Source: Nostoc sp. LPT
Lineage (GTDB): Bacteria > Cyanobacteriota > Cyanobacteriia > Cyanobacteriales > Nostocaceae
Length of the DNA stretch: 32,885 nt
Reading direction: 5' to 3'
Assembly: GCF_017115165.1 (NCBI RefSeq)
Contig: NZ_JABXKF010000121.1
Coordinates: 1 to 32,885, forward strand
A program made the translations under genes and the position numbers. Under the pieces are notes generated by a model, which was given only the letters and a program-made list of their open reading frames with translations, was not told the origin of the DNA and did no database searches. Positions 31,098-32,885 of the stretch are shown in pieces. Every line of letters starts with the position of its first letter. Position 1 is the stretch's first letter.

Positions 31098-32651
31098 CTA
31101 ACCCTCAGCTTCCGTATCTTCCTCAACCACCTCAGATTTTTCTGTTAATGGCTTCACTACCCGCGCGATCGCTTCTTGAATAAAAGCTTTAATAAATTCA
31201 TCTCTGCGATTAATTTGAAACTGTCGCTGTACAACTTCTGTCATTCCACCATCACCCCAATCTTGGTCATGACGAAAATATTCAATAAAACTTTTACCGG
31301 CAATTCGCGTTAAATAAGCTGCTGTCACGCCTTGAATTGCTCTACCAATAATAAAGGTAGCAACATTGAGTTGCAAAGCTGTAGATAATAATTGAATTGC
31401 TCCTTTGACAATGCCCAAACTAGCGATGGTTTTCGCTAAAGAAAGGGCTAATTCTCTTCCCCGTTCCATATTCAATTCACAGCCATATACTCTGCCAATT
31501 TCCACAACCATTTGAGCGTTGACTGCGGCTGTCGCCAATAAATCTACAACTGGTATCGGCGTGACTGATACCACACCAGCACCAATCCATTGAAACCGTT
31601 CTACGATTTTGTCAGCTTGACGGCGACGCTGGCCATCAATGAGTTTTCGCGCTTCGTCTCCCAATCGCAGAGATTGCAAAAGAATATTATCCGCCACCAA
31701 ATCTTCACCTTCAGCACGTAAAACAGCAGCCGTGCGCCGCAGCAAAGGAACAATATCCGGTTCTGGTTGGAAGGTTTCGCCAGTTTCTAGTTGTGCAGGT
31801 TGCGGATTAGCAGCGATCGCTACCACATCATTAGTTGCAATAAATCCCCGTACCCGTTGACGCAACCTAGCAAGGATGGATTCTTTATCTTCATCTGTAT
31901 ATAAATCAGTTTTGTTGAGAACTAGGAGCGATCGCTTGCCAATTTCTGCCAACCCCCGCAACGGCTCATATTCTGAGCGGCGTAAATCATTATCTACTAC
32001 AAACAACAGTAAATCTGCTTCTGTTGCCAGTTCTCGCGCCATCTGTTCGCGTTCCGTTCCCGCCACCCCTGCTTCTAAAATCCCCGGCGTATCCGTAATT
32101 AAAATCTTGCGTTCTAATCCCTTCAACCGCAGACAATAGGTTTCTCCAACCTGAGTTGTACCCATCGGTGCATCCACCTGACCGACCATACGTCCCATAA
32201 TCGCATTTACTAGGGAAGTTTTGCCAGCACTCCCCGTACCAAATACCACTACTTGAATTTCGCCCCGTGCGAGGTTGGCTTCAATCTCTCGCGATCGACT
32301 TAATAAAGCTTGGCGTGTGACTTCATCTTGAATTTGGGCTACCTGTTGCCGTACAGCCTGGAGAGTTGTAGAAGCAGCATCAGATTTAGCAGCCGGAATT
32401 TGCGCCGCAGTTACTCGCTTCGGGTTGCGGCGCGATCGCTTTTCCCCAGTCCGAATCACCAATACATAATAAACGAAAGCGGCAACCAAGGCTGCAATCA
32501 GCACAATCAGCAATAACAGCAACAAATTGCCTAGCAACGGCGAATAGGACAATTGCCAATAGAGGCGTGATAGGGAATCAATTAGCCATAGGGCTAGCCC
32601 CAAAATGACGATCAAACCAACAATCAACGTTACTATGCGTGACAGAGGCAT
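31098..32651 (-). CDS. membrane GTPase with DUF697-like C-terminus
   Basis: A 517-residue protein. Two membrane helices at about 5-27 and 38-66 precede a basic linker and a Ras-like G domain: G1 GTGSAGKTS (138-146), G2 threonines T165/T166, G3 DTPG (187-190) and G4 NKTD (246-249). The C-terminal half (about 330-480: WIGAGVVSVTPIPVVDLLA, GRAIQGVTAAYLTRIAGK) is a hydrophobic DUF697-like region, as in YcjF and Era-like relatives. It is a GTP-controlled membrane protein of unknown role, widespread in cyanobacteria. The ATG at 32651 is well placed at the family N-terminus. It is monocistronic; a perfect hairpin lies upstream of its start. Confidence 0.88.
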   Translation of the reverse strand: MPLSRIVTLIVGLIVILGLALWLIDSLSRLYWQLSYSPLLGNLLLLLLIVLIAALVAAFVYYVLVIRTGEKRSRRNPKRVTAAQIPAAKSDAASTTLQAVRQQVAQIQDEVTRQALLSRSREIEANLARGEIQVVVFGTGSAGKTSLVNAIMGRMVGQVDAPMGTTQVGETYCLRLKGLERKILITDTPGILEAGVAGTEREQMARELATEADLLLFVVDNDLRRSEYEPLRGLAEIGKRSLLVLNKTDLYTDEDKESILARLRQRVRGFIATNDVVAIAANPQPAQLETGETFQPEPDIVPLLRRTAAVLRAEGEDLVADNILLQSLRLGDEARKLIDGQRRRQADKIVERFQWIGAGVVSVTPIPVVDLLATAAVNAQMVVEIGRVYGCELNMERGRELALSLAKTIASLGIVKGAIQLLSTALQLNVATFIIGRAIQGVTAAYLTRIAGKSFIEYFRHDQDWGDGGMTEVVQRQFQINRRDEFIKAFIQEAIARVVKPLTEKSEVVEEDTEAEG

Positions 32652-32733
32652 GGCTGGGAAAGATTAGTAAGTATTCAGTAGGCAGATGCTTCTAATCTTA
32701 ATAGTTTCAGCATTTTTTACCAGAGTATTCATT

Positions 32734-32765
32734 AAAGGTGTAAGGGTTTAAGGGTTTAAGGGTGT
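32734..32765. repeat. 8-bp tandem repeat (AAGGGTTT type)
   Basis: Four consecutive octamers: AAAGGTGT, AAGGGTTT, AAGGGTTT and AAGGGTGT. This is a short G/T-rich array next to a strong hairpin; no gene. Confidence 0.7.
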
Positions 32766-32768
32766 AAG

Positions 32769-32803
32769 GTGAAGTCCTTTGGATTGAAACCAAAGGACTT
32801 CAC
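32769..32803. terminator. perfect 14-bp hairpin at the right edge
   Basis: GTGAAGTCCTTTGG (32769-32782) pairs perfectly with 32790-32803 around ATTGAAA. A second short stem, GCCC/GGGC followed by TTTT, lies at about 32807-32830. The gene it ends, if any, would lie beyond the window or on the other strand. Confidence 0.5.
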
Positions 32804-32885
32804 GGTTGCCCTTCTTATTGCTGGGCTTTTGACTCATGCGGGTGGTTGGGGCTAGTTCTTCCCCCCCTACCACCATGCAACCCCT

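Overview
The window is cyanobacterial and most likely from a filamentous, Nostoc-like (Nostocales) genome. The octamer GCGATCGC (HIP1) occurs about 25 times by eye. Heptamer tandem repeats, small dispersed palindromes and A/T-rich spacers of the kind common in Nostocales lie between genes, and several products are typical of cyanobacteria: an ethylene-receptor-like kinase, an FtsH protease, zinc-less MoeB with a rhodanese domain, and RTX-type calcium-binding proteins. No rRNA, tRNA or CRISPR array was seen.

Layout. 1-2743: a MITE-like palindrome, then a hybrid histidine kinase with an ethylene-binding membrane domain, bracketed by copies of a GAGAAAG-type repeat. 2744-4423: VOC-fold protein, XRE antitoxin with a beheaded toxin gene, Uma2 nuclease. 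4884-8184: saccharopine-dehydrogenase-like oxidoreductase, alpha/beta hydrolase, BON protein, acetolactate synthase small subunit. 8399-15350: accessory region with a decayed DUF4157-type protein, a 254-bp MITE, two large RTX proteins separated by a transposase relic, and stray copies of the 3' end of an RTX gene and of the 5' end of the JAMM gene. 15356-20432: JAMM peptidase and MoeB-rhodanese (a ubiquitin-like sulfur-carrier module), MFS transporter, FtsH. 20433-25220: long spacer with a gene relic, peptidoglycan-binding/M15 protein, truncated methyltransferase, and a divergent aldo-keto reductase/SDR pair. 25321-32651: Ser/Thr kinase, class I fructose-bisphosphate aldolase, frameshifted TPR gene, DUF2806 protein, truncated ParD-like antitoxin, membrane GTPase with a DUF697-like region.

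How the genes relate. Housekeeping genes (ilvN, ftsH, fda, moeB) are interspersed with signalling genes and with an unusually dense set of gene relics: I find eight truncated, frameshifted or copied fragments that a plain gene caller would miss, besides the cut-short ParD-like gene. No complete new defence or secretion system is visible. The best candidates for new biology are the ethylene-receptor kinase with its repeat bracket, the JAMM/MoeB pair, the DUF2806 protein, and a dispersed repeat family with a fixed core and variable G-rich arms.
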